Shown in pieces: positions 21,901 through 33,939 of a DNA stretch of 64,000 nucleotides; within the stretch, counting starts at the first letter, position 1, and each line of letters begins with the position of its first letter. The position numbers and the translations under genes were made by a program. The notes under the pieces are model-generated. The model saw only the letters and a list, made by a program, of their open reading frames with translations. It did not search any database and was not told the origin of the DNA. Source of the DNA: Saccharina japonica (Eukaryota; Sar; Phaeophyceae; Laminariales; Laminariaceae); contig MEHQ01003677.1 of the NCBI GenBank assembly GCA_008828725.1, forward strand, positions 230,005 through 294,004, given 5' to 3'.

Positions 21901-24230
21901 TACACAGCGGAAGCGAAGACTACGTTGTTGGCTGGGCAGTACGCGTTGTGTTGTTTGTTCTGCATTCTTCCCCCGTACAGCGCAGCCACTTCGAACGATC
22001 GACGGACGCATGCTACGGCAGAGGACACGTGCTACGAAAGGGGTATCACGTTTTGGCTGAAATGGTTTCTGAATGATCTATTAAAACCTCCTTAACCCGA
22101 AACCGTCGGATTTTCATTCTGGTGTTGCAGGATTGTTCATGTTATACTTAGTCCATGATATTGCTCGTCGGGTATGGAGGCACTTTTAGTTTTGTCCAAA
22201 ATCGTTTTTTGGGTGAGGGGGCATAGCGCTCCTCAGGTGACCACTCTCAGAACAATCATGGGTGGTGCAGCTCTACCATACCATGCGTCCCCGTGCAGCA
22301 GCTACTTCGACCGATCGACGAACGCATGGTACGGTAGAGGGCTGATCACGAACTGTCTAACACTCTATTTACACTAACCGAGGAATTCGCTGTTGGCTTG
22401 GCGTATATTCTGCTGTTAGTTTCTGCTTTTTCTCGACCAGAAGCGTTTTCGAACGATCGGAGGACACCCGCCACGGTAGAGCTGGTCAGGGATGGATGTT
22501 ATCGGGGTCCACTTTCGGCGAGCTATACACCGTGTACACCTCTCTCCTAGAAATACGTGTGACGCATTCCTTTTATTGTATTGATAGAACATCCCCACGG
22601 CCTACGTAGGATTTTGTAGCCATTTATTCAGGGGGGGGGGGAGGGGGGGGTACTCGTGTCGTGCACGGCCGTAGTCGTATGATCATAGACCCTCGGATAT
22701 CTACAATGTCGGGACGGAGCACGTTGGGCTTTTACCGACCTGGAAGACAGCGCTTGCACCAAGCGCCGAGCGCCGTGTGAGGTATTGGGCGAGTCGCATG
22801 GAGGGCGAGCTGCATCCTGCTAAGAACTTTATAACAGTTACGGAGATTCCGATCATATTTCAAACCTCCTCTCGTAGGGCGTGTCGTCAGCGAAAACAAA
22901 AAAACACCGCCCATTCCAATACACCCCTACTTATAGCTCCCGCGTTGAACGAAGTAACAGGTCGATATTCACACCGTTCAACAGCAAAATCAGAGACCCA
23001 TGCTAGAGTATATAGAGATGCACCATGAGTGTTTCTGAAAGTGGTCACTTGAGGAGGTATATATATACATCACTCAGAAACTATTTTGGAGGAATATAAA
23101 CGTGCTACCCCCCGATGATGAACAAACCCATGGATTATATATGTATAAACCGAAACATTCTGCAACACAAGCAGAATTATATTCCGACGACTTTTCGGTT
23201 AAGAAGCCCCGTCCGTCCGAAACCGTTTCAGCCAAAAAAAAGTGCTACCTCGATCATAGCACGCGAGGTTAATCAACCCTATTTACTACGGAGAGTCTGG
23301 AAAACAGCTCTGCAAAAAGAAAACAAAGATGGTCTCCCATACAATGACAGTTTTCGGTAACAAACTTAACAGCTTTTACTGTATTGTAGTAGGGGTGTCT
23401 ATGGTCTGTGAAGTACGCGATTATTCCACCTCCCTCTGTATTTTCAGTGTTGTTGCGTAAATTTCTCAACGCCGAAAATCAGTAAGTTACATCATATGTA
23501 CGAATACATATATAGCCTGTAGATCCGCTGTGCTCAGTATTTTTCAGGCACCCTAACACAAAACCAACGAACACACACACACGACTTGGGAACATCATTA
23601 TCGCACGGTAACCCAGTCGCGTACTGTAGTGGAGGTTGTGGTGGACCACAAAACCAAGTATTGCTAGTGGTCCGGAGCGAAACAACAAAGTTTTAGACCA
23701 CCAGAAAGAGCAACACCTACAGCGAAGCGACGCGGCCGACTCGATCGTCGATGCTGCAACAGCGCGCTGTACCTCCCTGACACCAAGGATATATGCGGTA
23801 GGAGGGTGGCATGGGGGCAAATAATCTCGGAGCCCGTGCTTCTACCCATTGCATGGCCGGCCCTGGTCCCCGCTCCCTGGCCAAAGCCTTAAAAAGAAAT
23901 TCAAAACAGACCCAGACGCGGTCAAATCGTCCCCCACCCTACAGAAGAGGGGGTATACCCAGTTTGTTTGTTCGCCGGTTAAGAGCCGCTAGCGCGAATT
24001 GGCCTACACGTTTTGATCGTGCAGACGGGTGTCGGCCCTTACTCTATGCTGCAGTCTTGGTCCTCTCACCTGTGCAGCGCGGTTCCGTGTAGCACAACGT
24101 CTGCTGCTTCGAAGCCCTCGTACAGGCCGGGAGGTAAGCATCGGCAATTGCGTGCGTTTGTCGTCACCAAGCCAAGGAGAAGGACGGCCGCAGTCGCTGC
24201 GGTACTCAGGAGCTTACCCACGGTCATCAT
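18957..24230 (-). CDS. Gene B: secreted TIMP/NTR-like protein, complete three-exon gene
   Basis: Exons on the minus strand: 24070-24230 (ATG at 24230), 20818-21142 and 18957-19118 (stop TGA 18957-18959). Introns are 2927 and 1699 bp. Splice sites are AG|GTGAGA..GCAG|G (phase 2) and CAG|GTACGA..AACAG|GAG (phase 0). The product is 215 residues: signal peptide of about 26; N-terminal C-R-C-L-P-P-G; E-G-F-E-A-A-D-V-V; exon 2 with C-G-V-T-L-E-I, G-E-E-Y-L-I-G-L, E-W-S-S-V-S-D-E-D-R and G-C-E-D-D-P-C; and a C-terminal exon with eight Cys (E-C, Y-C-A-D-V-C, P-S-P-C, G-E-V-C, V-E-C, S-P-C-P, A-T-C). Order and length match TIMPs (about 200 residues: NTR domain plus Cys-rich C-terminal part). An extracellular protease-inhibitor role is inferred. 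Both introns are filled with MITEs. Confidence 0.78.
19359..19616 (-). mobile_element. GACGCG-type MITE in gene B intron 2
   Basis: It begins 'gatacatctacgatagagg' and ends 'catctctaccgtagcatgagtc', in the reverse orientation. The internal boxes are recognisable and no target duplication is seen. Confidence 0.65.
19878..20127 (+). mobile_element. GACGCG-type MITE, 4-bp TSD GAAG, gene B intron 2
   Basis: The ends are GACGCATGCAACGATAGAGG and CCTCTACCGTAGCACGCATC. GAAG flanks on both sides (19874-19877, 20128-20131). It is very similar to 15832-16105. Confidence 0.88.
20333..20629 (-). other. 98-codon frame inside gene B intron 2, unsupported
   Basis: An uninterrupted minus-strand frame (MALLVQRLRGVGVRCADLG..) lies within the intron. 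It has no recognisable domain, and the matching place in copy A is not open. I list it only because it is the longest clean frame in the intron. Confidence 0.12.
21544..21809 (+). mobile_element. GACGCG-type MITE in gene B intron 1
   Basis: It runs from GACGCTTGCTGCGATAC to 'cctctatcgtagcacgcg' with complete internal boxes. It is absent from gene A intron 1. Confidence 0.7.
22005..22289 (-). mobile_element. GACGCG-type MITE in gene B intron 1
   Basis: It runs from GACGCATGCTACGGCAGAGG to 'gctctaccataccatgcgtc'. A 'gcagc(c/t)acttcgaacgatcgacg' block lies on both sides (about 21983 and 22300), so a local duplication accompanies it. Confidence 0.65.
22995..23266 (+). mobile_element. GACGCG-type MITE in gene B intron 1, empty site in gene A
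   Basis: The ends are 'gacccatgctagag' and 'ctcgatcatagcacgcgagg'. The flanks 'caacagcaaaatca' and 'atcaaccctatttac' correspond to uninterrupted 'caacagcgaaatcaattaggcctattta' in copy A (about 2475-2502; quoted here in parts only for alignment). ATCA borders the insertion on both sides. Confidence 0.7.
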
Positions 24231-24248
24231 CCTGTCCTATATGTGCAG
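24231..24248 (-). promoter_or_regulatory. Conserved 5' leader of gene B
   Basis: On the minus strand CTGCACATATAGGACAGG directly precedes the ATG. Gene D has CTGCACACATACGACAGG at the same place (60485-60502), and a similar 'ctgcacatgtatatagg' precedes the broken gene at 34731. It may hold the transcription start or a translation context; its role is inferred from conservation alone. Confidence 0.45.
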
Positions 24249-27200
24249 CAGCAGTACTTTTTGTGTGCTATGCAGGGTTTTGTATTCGCTTCGTGTTATA
24301 GAAACGGTTTGGTGATTGTGGGCGTGGGGATGCGGAAGCCGTCAACTGGTGTGCTAAGCGAGGAGCCTTTTTCCTATGCCGGATGTGAAGGGGGCTCAAA
24401 AGGGTTCCAGCGGGGGGTGGGTGGTATTGTCCGTTTGTCCGTTTGCACGCCTCGATTTTTCAGTGCCGCCTCGTGCTTTTTGTTAAGTAAGCGAGTGCGC
24501 TCTGGGTACACCAGAATCGCGTACAAAGTGCACGCGTCGGGCTGACCAGGGGGTAGACGGGGGGAGACGGATGCCCCCCTGGTGCCGCCCACTTCAAGGG
24601 CCCACTTCAAGGCTCGATCGAACAAGCACACTGAATTGTCGTAGGCTCAGACGCGTGTCTGGCTACTAACAAAAAAATGCCAATCACATACCCTTGTACT
24701 ATCTATGCCGCGGCGCCGTGCTGCATAAACGACTGCACAAAAATGTACAGTTTAGAACACTCGCACAAACAAACAAAAAACGATATTTATCAGCAGTCAG
24801 TGCCAGTTGAACGGAAAAACTCTCAGGTAACCGAACGAGCAAACAACATGTCCCACGGGCAGCCTACGTACGTGCCAGGTAGCCCGGCTTTCGTTCCCTT
24901 GGGCTGATGGGGGAAAAATTCGGGGTACAGGTACGAGTAGCAGTTTGAGGGAGGATTCGGTGACGCCCGAAATAACGATTTCTCGAAAAGGAGGAGATAC
25001 CCACTCGTGCTGGCTTCTTTTGCTCTTGCTGCGGGCAATCGTGGAAAAATGGACATTCGCTCGTAAAGACAAACAACTAAGCATACACCAGGTACATCCC
25101 TATTTTTACTATTACGCACTGTAATATATGGTACTACAGTATTTTCTATGGTTCCCCATAATAGTCTTCAGAGAAAGAAAAAACTAGACCACGTGGGATT
25201 GGTATCCGAGTTGTTGAGCGTACACGCGTTGGACAAGCCCGTTCTTGAGGGATGCAGTAGAGGACACCAAATAATAAACTGGCTAATCAAGGCTAATAAG
25301 AAAGCCAGGCTGATATTTTTAGAGGAAAATAAGAAATTCGGTATTCGTCATCTTGAAAGTAGTGTAGAAAGCAGCCTCTCTCAAATAAGAAATCCAGCCC
25401 GGACCCGATTTCCTGTCTCTTCTTAGGTGTCCTGTACTTGTACCTATACAGAATCACTCGTCAAAACACGTGGTAAGGTAGAGGGTGCGCCGTTTTGTTT
25501 ATAAGGTTCTCTCCTCACGTGATGAGTTATCTACTATCTGTAAGTCAAAACTGTGCGTGTGTTAATGTTTTTTTTTACTGAACCTGTAACCCGGTAAACA
25601 ACCCCATAATTAGGTGTACGAAGAAACATTTCACAAAAACAGAGTATTAATGGCATTTCGGCGATTTTGAACCCATTCAGAACTGAAAAACCGTATCCTA
25701 CACTAAGTCCAAGTAGTTTCTCCCCAAACAAGTAGTTTCTCCCCAAAATGTGAATGCATCGATTGTCCCGTAGGGTTCGTCGTATTTGTCTGTTTGGTCA
25801 TTCATGTTTACAGGTGGGTGTCGTTTCCTTTTTTCTTGACGTTTTTGTGGCAGGCGTGGCAAGCAGTAAGAGGGTATATATACCTTATACGTATACCTTT
25901 TATTTTGTTTTAGACGATAGTGAGACCGAGTACTGCTGTATATGAATAGTCACCCTCCTGCGGATGCACCAAAAAAGGTTATGTTTAGTCATTAGAACTC
26001 CTTACAGTGGGTAGAGCATTGCTTTCCCATGTGGGTCCGCCTTATTATTTTCAATGTGCGGTTCCTGATACCGTACAGTGATTGGCATACAGCACAGGAC
26101 ACCTATAACGGGGTGGGCTAATGTAGTAAATAGGACCTGCTGTATACACTAAAACCTATATACTTACCTAATTTTACTAACAATATTTGATCCTATTTAC
26201 TAGGGTCTCCCGTAATAATAAGAAATGGGAAAGCTGGCCCAGGCGGGGTTTCTTATTCGAGAGGGGGTGCTTTCTACGCTATTTTCAAGATAACGAATCT
26301 CAATTTTCTTTTTCTTTTTTTCCTTTATATGTTCAGCCTGGCTTTCTTATTGGGCTGTTTCTTTTTAGGTGTCCTGTACTGCTGTATATTATTCTGTCAA
26401 ATAGGAGTGTGCTCAGGCCGAAATGCTGAAACGACTAATTTCAGTCTGTTTTTACGCATGGTGCGCAATCAGCTACTGTGTAGGCGGTTTTTGGAGTCAG
26501 TAAGCAACTAACTGCTGTAATTTGATCCTCCTATGTATGTATGAATATTGCAACATACGTATGACCGAATGACCGACACCGTTGGGCGCGGGTCAAGTAC
26601 TGCTGTAGTACTGCTGTGCACCAGGCAGTCGATGCAGCCACACAGCTGGCTATAAATTGTTGCCAGGGAGAGGAAAGTATTGTAGTAGCAGCGCCATTAT
26701 GTTTTCAGCCGTCCGCCCCTAACAAAGGCATCCCCATCGAGCACAACAAACAAAATAGTAATACAGGGCTCACATCGCTTGCTTGTCGTGTCTGTTGTCG
26801 CTGTGACTTCAAGAGAACGCCTGGTTTATACGTATATACCAGGTACCGGTACATTTCTATGTGTGATGTTAAACTTAGTCTCCACCTCTTTCAACTCAGG
26901 ACTTTTCGTGTAAATGTATCCACACATTTTTGCCAGATGGAGCAAGTAAGCCATGATGTTTTCAGCCGTTCGCCCATGACAAAAGCCTCACCATGATTCA
27001 CAAAAGATATACATATACATGACTCACATCGATTACCCGTCGTGTCTATCGTTACTATTAGTACAAGACAGCTTAGTGGCTGGTAAATACGTATATATCA
27101 GGCAGGTACCGGTAAGATTGTTTTTTAGGTTAAAAAGTTAGAGCCCACCTCTTTCAACTTACGATGTTTAAGATAAAATATGCAGTACGACCTTATAGCG

Positions 27201-28415
27201 GGTTGTATATGCTGCACATTTGTTGTATATCAACGGCGACAGACTGAAGTAAGAACGCTGCGGATGTACGTACGATATCAATTTACGTTAAGACCTTTCA
27301 AACGATATATTGCATCACAGGCACACTGTTGTACCTTGGCACTGTAATCTCAAATTTAATAAAAACCGAACACATTCGGGGAAGTAGTTTTGTTTGGCAT
27401 ACAGTGAAGTGCAACCTGTATATTGCGTATCCCTGCGAGCGAGCTGAGCTGGGCTGTGGGCTTCTTCCTACTGAAGATGCCTCAGCCGTTTCAATTGATG
27501 ACATATATATATACATATTTAATCGCGACTTGCTGTTAAATGCTACTACTGTACTGTACGTCCAAGTGCCGCCAAAAGCGTAGATACCGCCCAGGAAGGC
27601 AGCCAAATTCGACACTCCGTATACACTAAAATCTACAGAGCAAGCATTAGGGACGTGATGGTTTTTCCGCTGGTCCCCCGGCTCACCAGCAAAACATCGT
27701 GGTTACCAAACAGACGCAATACGAATTTGAGTATTACTGCTGATGTGGAAGCACACGGAATAACAACACAAACTACAGTGCAGTGGTGAATAGCACAATA
27801 TGTGCCTCAATAAATACCTGGTCTGGTGTACAGTACTATCGAAAGTTTACTGACCACATACTTGAAGTGATGTTGTTTTGTTATTTCGTACGTGTACCAA
27901 CTACAGTAGTTGGTAGAGCAGGATCCATATATTACCCCGGTATATATACCAAGTATACTGCACTTCTTGATAGCCAGACGCGTTCTGCAAGTTCTGAGTA
28001 CGACGGACGGATAGACGTCAAGGTTTGGGCACATCCTCACGGCCACAACAGCCGGGGGGAGGGGGGGCGGTGTGCCTGATACTCATGCATGGCCGTAGTT
28101 GTAAGACCATAGTCCCCTCACACCCCTTCAATGCCGGGACTGAGCATGTCGGGTTTTCACCGACCAGGTAGGCACTGCCGCTATACGGGGGGCGCCTTTA
28201 AGGCCTTAATTCCGATGTACCAAGCCCACTCACGGGAGTGTCTGCCCCACACACTGTATGGTTTCAAGATTAGTTCGCTATTCAATTCCGTGGTGCACGC
28301 ACCGCCATTGCTTGATGGGTTGCACATAATTTGATATTTGTAGTGGAATGCCATGACCGCCGTGGTTGCAGCAACCTGCGGGTAACCTCTGCGCTGCCGT
28401 CGCGCTTCGACGGCC
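24249..28415. other. Duplicated non-coding stretch (B copy)
   Basis: It is collinear with about 3290-6560. It includes a MITE fragment (25462-25540), poly-pyrimidine runs, and two related blocks at about 26870-26995 and 26995-27170. A 92-codon frame at 25148-25426 (+) is rich in Lys/Glu but has no counterpart in copy A, so I do not call a gene. Confidence 0.45.
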
Positions 28416-28419
28416 AGGC

Positions 28420-29880
28420 ATTAGGGTCGCCATTGGCTATGACGCTTCGACGGCACGTGTTATATGGTTGTATTCATGGCACGTGTCGTAGCTGTGCCCA
28501 TGACACGAGCCGTGGGACTTGTCATGGCTGCCCATGACAGAACCATGGATGGTGGCAACCCTCCCATGCCAACCCCTCTATACCAACCCCCCTACGGCGA
28601 GCCCCGCAGCAAGCCTCGCGGGAATGCCCACCGTAAGACCTAGGGCAATATCTGCGGCATGCCCCAAGGCAATACCAACGGAAAGCCCGATAGTAACATC
28701 CACGGCAAGACCCGTGGCAACCTCCACGGCTAGCTCCAGGATAGGATGCACGGAAATATCCCCGGCATTGTCCGCGGCAAGCCCCACGGCAGCCGTGGCA
28801 CGCTATGGCAACGCTCACGCGTGGTACGATAGATGTCCCAGTGACACTGTTCGGCTGAAACGTGTTCTGAATGATCCAGTTCCTGAATCCAAACATCATC
28901 GGACTTTCGTTCTTGGGTTGAAACCTTTTTTTTAAGAGTATACTTACTATTAGTATAGGTCATGACATTGGACATCGGGTTGCACGTTAGTTTTTCCTTC
29001 AAACCCGTGTATGACTACTGCAGGTGTTGAGGTATGAAGCTCTTCAAGTGAGGAGCTCCGAAAATGTACTGTATGCCGGTCCACCTCTATCATAGCATAC
29101 GTATGCTGTCCACAGGAAGCGTCGGAGGCCCACCCGGCCCCCTGACCTCGCGCGAACCGGATCTTATCCCGACCAGACCCGTTCACAACGTGCAAAAATC
29201 AACGGAGACCTCCGTAGGAACCACCGGGGGGGGGGGGGCAAGCGGTCGCTTGACAACGCCAACCCAACCCCGGGACTGATCCAACTGTCCCACAGGTCGG
29301 TTCTCAGGTACGAGTCGTATCAGGCCTTGGTGTGACTGCCGTGGGGGTGTTTCCCGTGGAGATTGCCGTTCGATATTGCCCACGGGGCTTATCGTGGACA
29401 TTGCTGTCGATTTTCCGTTGATATTGCCATGGGAAATGATGTATTGACGATTGGCGTGGATATTGCCGTTGGGCTTGCCATGGGTGTTTCCCAAGGGACC
29501 TGACGGGAGTATTGTCGGGGACATGGTCGTGGGTCTCGCCGCGAAACGTGCCGTGAGGTTTGCACTGGCTACTGCGAATGTTATGCGATCGACCTAAACG
29601 TGGCGTGCCTTGGACCTTGCCGATCTATGTGGAACTTCGGAGTTGCCATGGTATACCGCGATAAGTACCGTGTAAGCTTTGTCCTGGCCGTCGTGCCGTG
29701 TTTTGCCCATGTAAACTGCTATAGGTTGACGCGGCATGGCAATATATACAGTGGCAAAGTCTTGGCACGCCAGGGCATGCCAAGGGCACTGGGTTCGTGG
29801 CCATTGCGGTGGGTGGCCATGGCCATATTCCTTGTCATGCCACGGTTTGCCATGGGCACTGCCGCGGCACTTTAGACGCA
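28420..29880. mobile_element. Foldback-like repeat rich in CACGGCAAGCCC, B copy
   Basis: Its structure matches 6560-7910: a left arm of CACGGCAAG/CAATATC motifs (28560-28800), a right arm with the complement (about 29330-29880), a shared MITE at 28816-29102, and a poly-G run near 29227 where copy A has one at 7260. Confidence 0.6.
28816..29102 (-). mobile_element. GACGCG-type MITE, orthologous to 6908-7160
   Basis: It begins 'cacgcgtggtacgatagatg' and ends 'ccacctctatcatagcatac'. Its position and orientation match the copy in the A duplication. Confidence 0.65.
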
Positions 29881-29882
29881 TG

Positions 29883-30137
29883 GACGCATTCCTACGATAG
29901 AGGTGCGCCCTAATGTTTCCGACGGTGGTCCTTTGAGAGTCTTTGTGTCTCACCCACATTTCTGATTCTGGAGGAAATTAAAGTGCTATATACCCGATGA
30001 GCGATACCATGGTCAAAGTAGAAAATGAGCAATACTGAAACACAAAAAAAAAATCCCATCGAGTCTGGGTTAAGGAGCATCATTATCGCTCGGAAACATA
30101 TTCAGTCAAAAGGTGCTGCCTCTATCGTGACAACCTC
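29883..30137 (+). mobile_element. GACGCG-type MITE at the edge of the foldback repeat
   Basis: It begins GACGCATTCCTACGATAGAGG-like and ends 'gctgcctctatcgtgacaa'. The interior boxes are complete. It is absent at the matching place near 7910, so it is B-specific. Confidence 0.6.
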
Positions 30138-30790
30138 GGACCCTTCTATGGCATCGTGCGTTAGGCTCCACCAACGAAACATTTTCATTGTCTGATTTCG
30201 AGTCAAGTACAGGCCCGGTATATCGGTAGGGGGTTACACTTGATATAGAGTTTGGCAATGCTAGACATCCCCCTACGGTTAACTCGTGTCAAATCGTACA
30301 AATTTAGGTATCCTAGCATAACAATGTGTTGCGCGTACTGTTGTTTTGTATGCCGGCTGGAATATGGTACTTCGATGACGTGTATATGTACCAGACTTGT
30401 CAAATAACCGGGTAGTAAATGCGTATACTAGGTGCTCGTGTTTCTCTGAGGCACATACAACAGGGCCATGGACGCAACGCCGAAGAACGGTGAATCCTCT
30501 GCACGTGTTTCTCCAACGGCTAGCCAAACGGGCGTTGCGAACGTTCTTTTTTAGCAACGGATATATGAGGCACACATGTTCCTGTCCTCTCATTGTGGTA
30601 ACCTTAGCAGGTGGTGTCAACGTTTGCGGATAAGTTGAGCCGCATTCCATATTGTGTGTGGGTTGCTGTGTAGGTCTGTTTGGGTGTTTTTTTTTTATCA
30701 AAACCCAGAAGATATCTTCAACGTAAACAGGACGTTACCGAACGACCTCTTCTGTGGAGAGCCAGAAACAGGGCGCACACGCAGAGAAGT

Positions 30791-31372
30791 GTACACTACA
30801 ACATACCATGTACGCCATTTGACCCGATCTGTTTTCATAGCAGGATCAAGCTTATTGTGGGTGATAAACGTTTGTCCCCGGCGGCCCTTATACGTGAAAT
30901 TCACTCATCCACGGGCGCCGACCTCGGGCGCGAGGCCTTCCTGAGGCCATTTTATGTGTACCAGTGCGATAACCCAATGCGGTACTGAAATCCCAAGGAG
31001 TGTATCCCCAAAAAGTCACGTGCAGCTGTGGGAGGGTCAGCGCGCGTCTCCCGCAGAATGTATTTATTGCCTTGGCAGAAATGTCGAGGCGCGACGTGTA
31101 CCCTCTTTGACGATTGTTGAGCTTTGACCACTGAAATCAAAAGGGTGACATGCATGGACTACCAAGTTTCATCTACAGTAGACAAGCACAGACAAAACAT
31201 AGTCTCAGCCATACAACGGCTTTCATCGTTGACACAGTAGTTCACATGCGCCGACACAGCTCTGTGTGTAGTTGTTGCCGCTTTGTAGTGACCGTTGCCG
31301 AAGGCGTTAGCTCGAGCTGTGAGTGGTCTTGTCTAGCGCGGTGAGGCCGTCGGCCTAACAAGAACAACATTT
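30791..31372. other. Unique spacer between duplication B and the gene C side
   Basis: No gene seen. Short frames only. Confidence 0.35.
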
Positions 31373-31852
31373 GACGCGTGCTACGACAAAATAAGCACTT
31401 TTTAGATTAAACGGTTTCTGAATGACGGCGCGCCTTGATCCCCAACCAAACCGTCGAAATTTGATAATCGACGCGTGCTACGGTAGAGTTAGCACTTTTT
31501 GGCTGAATCGTTTCCTGAACGATCGGGCTCCTTAACCCAAATTCGTCGGACTCTCATTTTTGTGGCGAATTATGTTTCAAGTATACTTCGGTCAAAATCA
31601 TTTTTTCGGTGAGGTATGACGCTCCTTAAGCGGGGAGCTCAGAAAAATCATGGCCCATCTCTATCGTAGCATGCGTCAATCGTGTGGGAAGATGTTTGGT
31701 TTTCAAACTTGGGCCCTGTGGGATTTTGTATCGGGTATCATCTATGGTTTGTTCGGAAAAACAGGTTTTGGGTCATATTTATAGTATAGTGCGCCTGAAG
31801 CGAGGACCCTCAGAAGCAAAATCATGGTGCGCCTTTACCACCGTCGCAGGCA
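31373..31852 (-). mobile_element. Cluster of GACGCG-type MITEs, one intact with TSD AATC
   Basis: A 5' fragment (31373-31465) is followed by an intact reverse copy at 31470-31677. The intact copy begins GACGCGTGCTACGGTAGAG, ends 'catctctatcgtagcatgcgtc', and is flanked by AATC at 31466-31469 and 31678-31681. Next comes the second half of another copy (31682-31852). This looks like nested or serial insertion at one site. Confidence 0.8.
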
Positions 31853-32191
31853 TGTTTTGTAGGAAGTCAGCGGAACCATACGCTGAACAAAGAAAATGGC
31901 GAACGAGGGCGCCCCGCCTAACTAGCTAGTCCATGGCGGTATACTCGCCGAGATCGTACCGCTTGCGCCAAGCGAGCAAAACCAAACACAGATAAAATAT
32001 TGTCTGTTCTTTTTTGGATACTGATACAAACGGCGTTTGTATCAGGAAAGAGGTTGCGTTTGTGGAGCGATACTACTGCTGTACGATGACAAGATCTACG
32101 CGGACTCGCCTGCCAGCAAGCGCGACCACTCAGCGAAGTAACAGACGCTATCTATATATATAAGGTCGGGGCACAGGCAGCCTCAACCGGT

Positions 32192-32443
32192 GACGCGTGC
32201 TACGGAAGAGGTGGCACGTTTAGGCTGAAACGGTTTTCTGAATGACGGAGCTTCTCGACCCAACATCGTCGGCATCTCGTTATTGTGTTGCAGAACGTTT
32301 CATTTTTTACTTAGGAGGGCCATGGGATGTTTCATCGGGTATCATATCACAGCAATGTTATTTTCCTTCAAAACCAGTTTTTGACTTGGTAATAGTATAG
32401 AGCCTCAAACAAATCATGGTGCACCTCTACCGCAGCATGCGTC
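32192..32443 (-). mobile_element. GACGCG-type MITE
   Basis: It begins GACGCGTGCTACGGAAGAGG and ends CACCTCTACCGCAGCATGCGTC. The flanks CGGT and CAGT differ at one base, compatible with a decayed 4-bp target duplication. Confidence 0.75.
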
Positions 32444-33939
32444 CAGTACATTTATGTATTTTACGGTCGGTTGTCGTCAGCAGCCAGTATACCGGGCGAG
32501 CAAAGGTAGTAACCCGAGCGTTCGTCTAGCCCCCTTCCGTCTCGAAAGGGATGCGTGGTCAACGGCCAAATGCCTACCGTGAGGTAAGCAACAAAATGAG
32601 TAACCCCGGTGCTCCGTCTCGAACGGGATGCGTGGCCAATGGTCAAATGACTAAGGCAAGCAATAAATGAGAACGCCCTCCCCCCAGCTGGGGCCCCGCT
32701 GGGGGCGCCACCGAAGGCCCAATACATTCGCGTTTTGGCCTATGTGGCCAGAATAATCGGGGCTAAGCACGACTTGTACAAGAGTTGGTTGCGGTAATCG
32801 ACACATAAAATAGAGTGGAACAGCGCAAGATATGTATGGAACGTGTGGCACTGTAATGATGTGATAATCTTAATAAATAAAGTGATGTCACGGGCGTTCG
32901 TAGTACGTAGTGTATTATATTTCAACTTACTCCATCGATCCTTCCTTTCGGACTGAAACCAATGTATCGATCGTCGTCGCGAGCTCCCCTCCCCGCCACC
33001 TGTGCACTCATACCCCCCCCCCCCCTTCCAGAAACACATGTGATGGATTTCTACTCGATATGGCGTGTTTCTCTTGAACGTACGATACATCAAGTCTGCT
33101 GGCAGGATCAATTTGTAAAGAGCTATGCACGTACTGTGGAGTGCCCAGCCCTCTGTTATTCCCAGTACCCCAACCTATAATACCCGGCTTGCCACCGCAA
33201 AGCCATCAAACCTTGATGTATACTCCCGGCAGGACGAGTTTGATTACCTAACCGTGCAGAGCTGCTGTGCTTCGTGTGCCGTATCCCACATTGCTTTAAA
33301 CAAACGCGAGTGTGTGCGCCCGCGATATGTCTCTACTCGCAATCCTGGAGAGCCTACCGTTGCTACGAGTATACATATAGAATACATGCAAGCATCAGGT
33401 ATTCGAAGGTACGCTTCAAGGTAAATATGATACGTACTGGTGGCATCCCGATTATTGCACAAAACCCATGTATATCGCACTCCCCTCTAGTGCACACGGC
33501 GCGGTTCGCTCACCACTTCGTAGAGCCGTAAACAAATTTATGGAACCATGAAAGTATGAAATCTCAGAACCACCCATATTACCATGTTCCGTCTTAACCT
33601 TGTGTGCCTTGCCACTATTAATAGAAGTCCCGGTTGCTCTGTTGGTTTATCCTCGCCAAGGCGTACAGCCACGTCACCCGTGGGAAACTGCCAGTACCAA
33701 TTTGTACCGTTGAACGATCCGTGACCAAAAACAGTATAGATCGCTGCCCAACAAACTGTTTTTTTCCTTGTACCACAAATTATGAGCGTACCGCTCAAGT
33801 ACCGCTGACGAGTATTGACATGAATCATATAGTACGTGTACTGAAGTTTATATTTCTTCAGATACCCCGACACCCCAAGATCTGTGTGGCGCTTCCTGCA
33901 GCGGAATTGCTGTCCAGCCGGCGACGATTGTAGATGTAC
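32444..33939. other. No gene seen
   Basis: It contains an imperfect local repeat ('ccgtctcgaa(a/c)gggatgcgtgg' twice, about 32549 and 32615) and a poly-C run at about 33012. No convincing exon. Confidence 0.4.

Larger units (their letters stand above)
20605..30790. repeat. Segmental duplication, copy B
   Basis: The partner of 960-8534, in the same orientation and order. It is about 2.6 kb longer than copy A, largely through extra MITEs at 21544, 22005 and 22995 and a local duplication near 26.9-27.1 kb ('tgatgttttcagccgttcgccc' type blocks). Confidence 0.8.
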
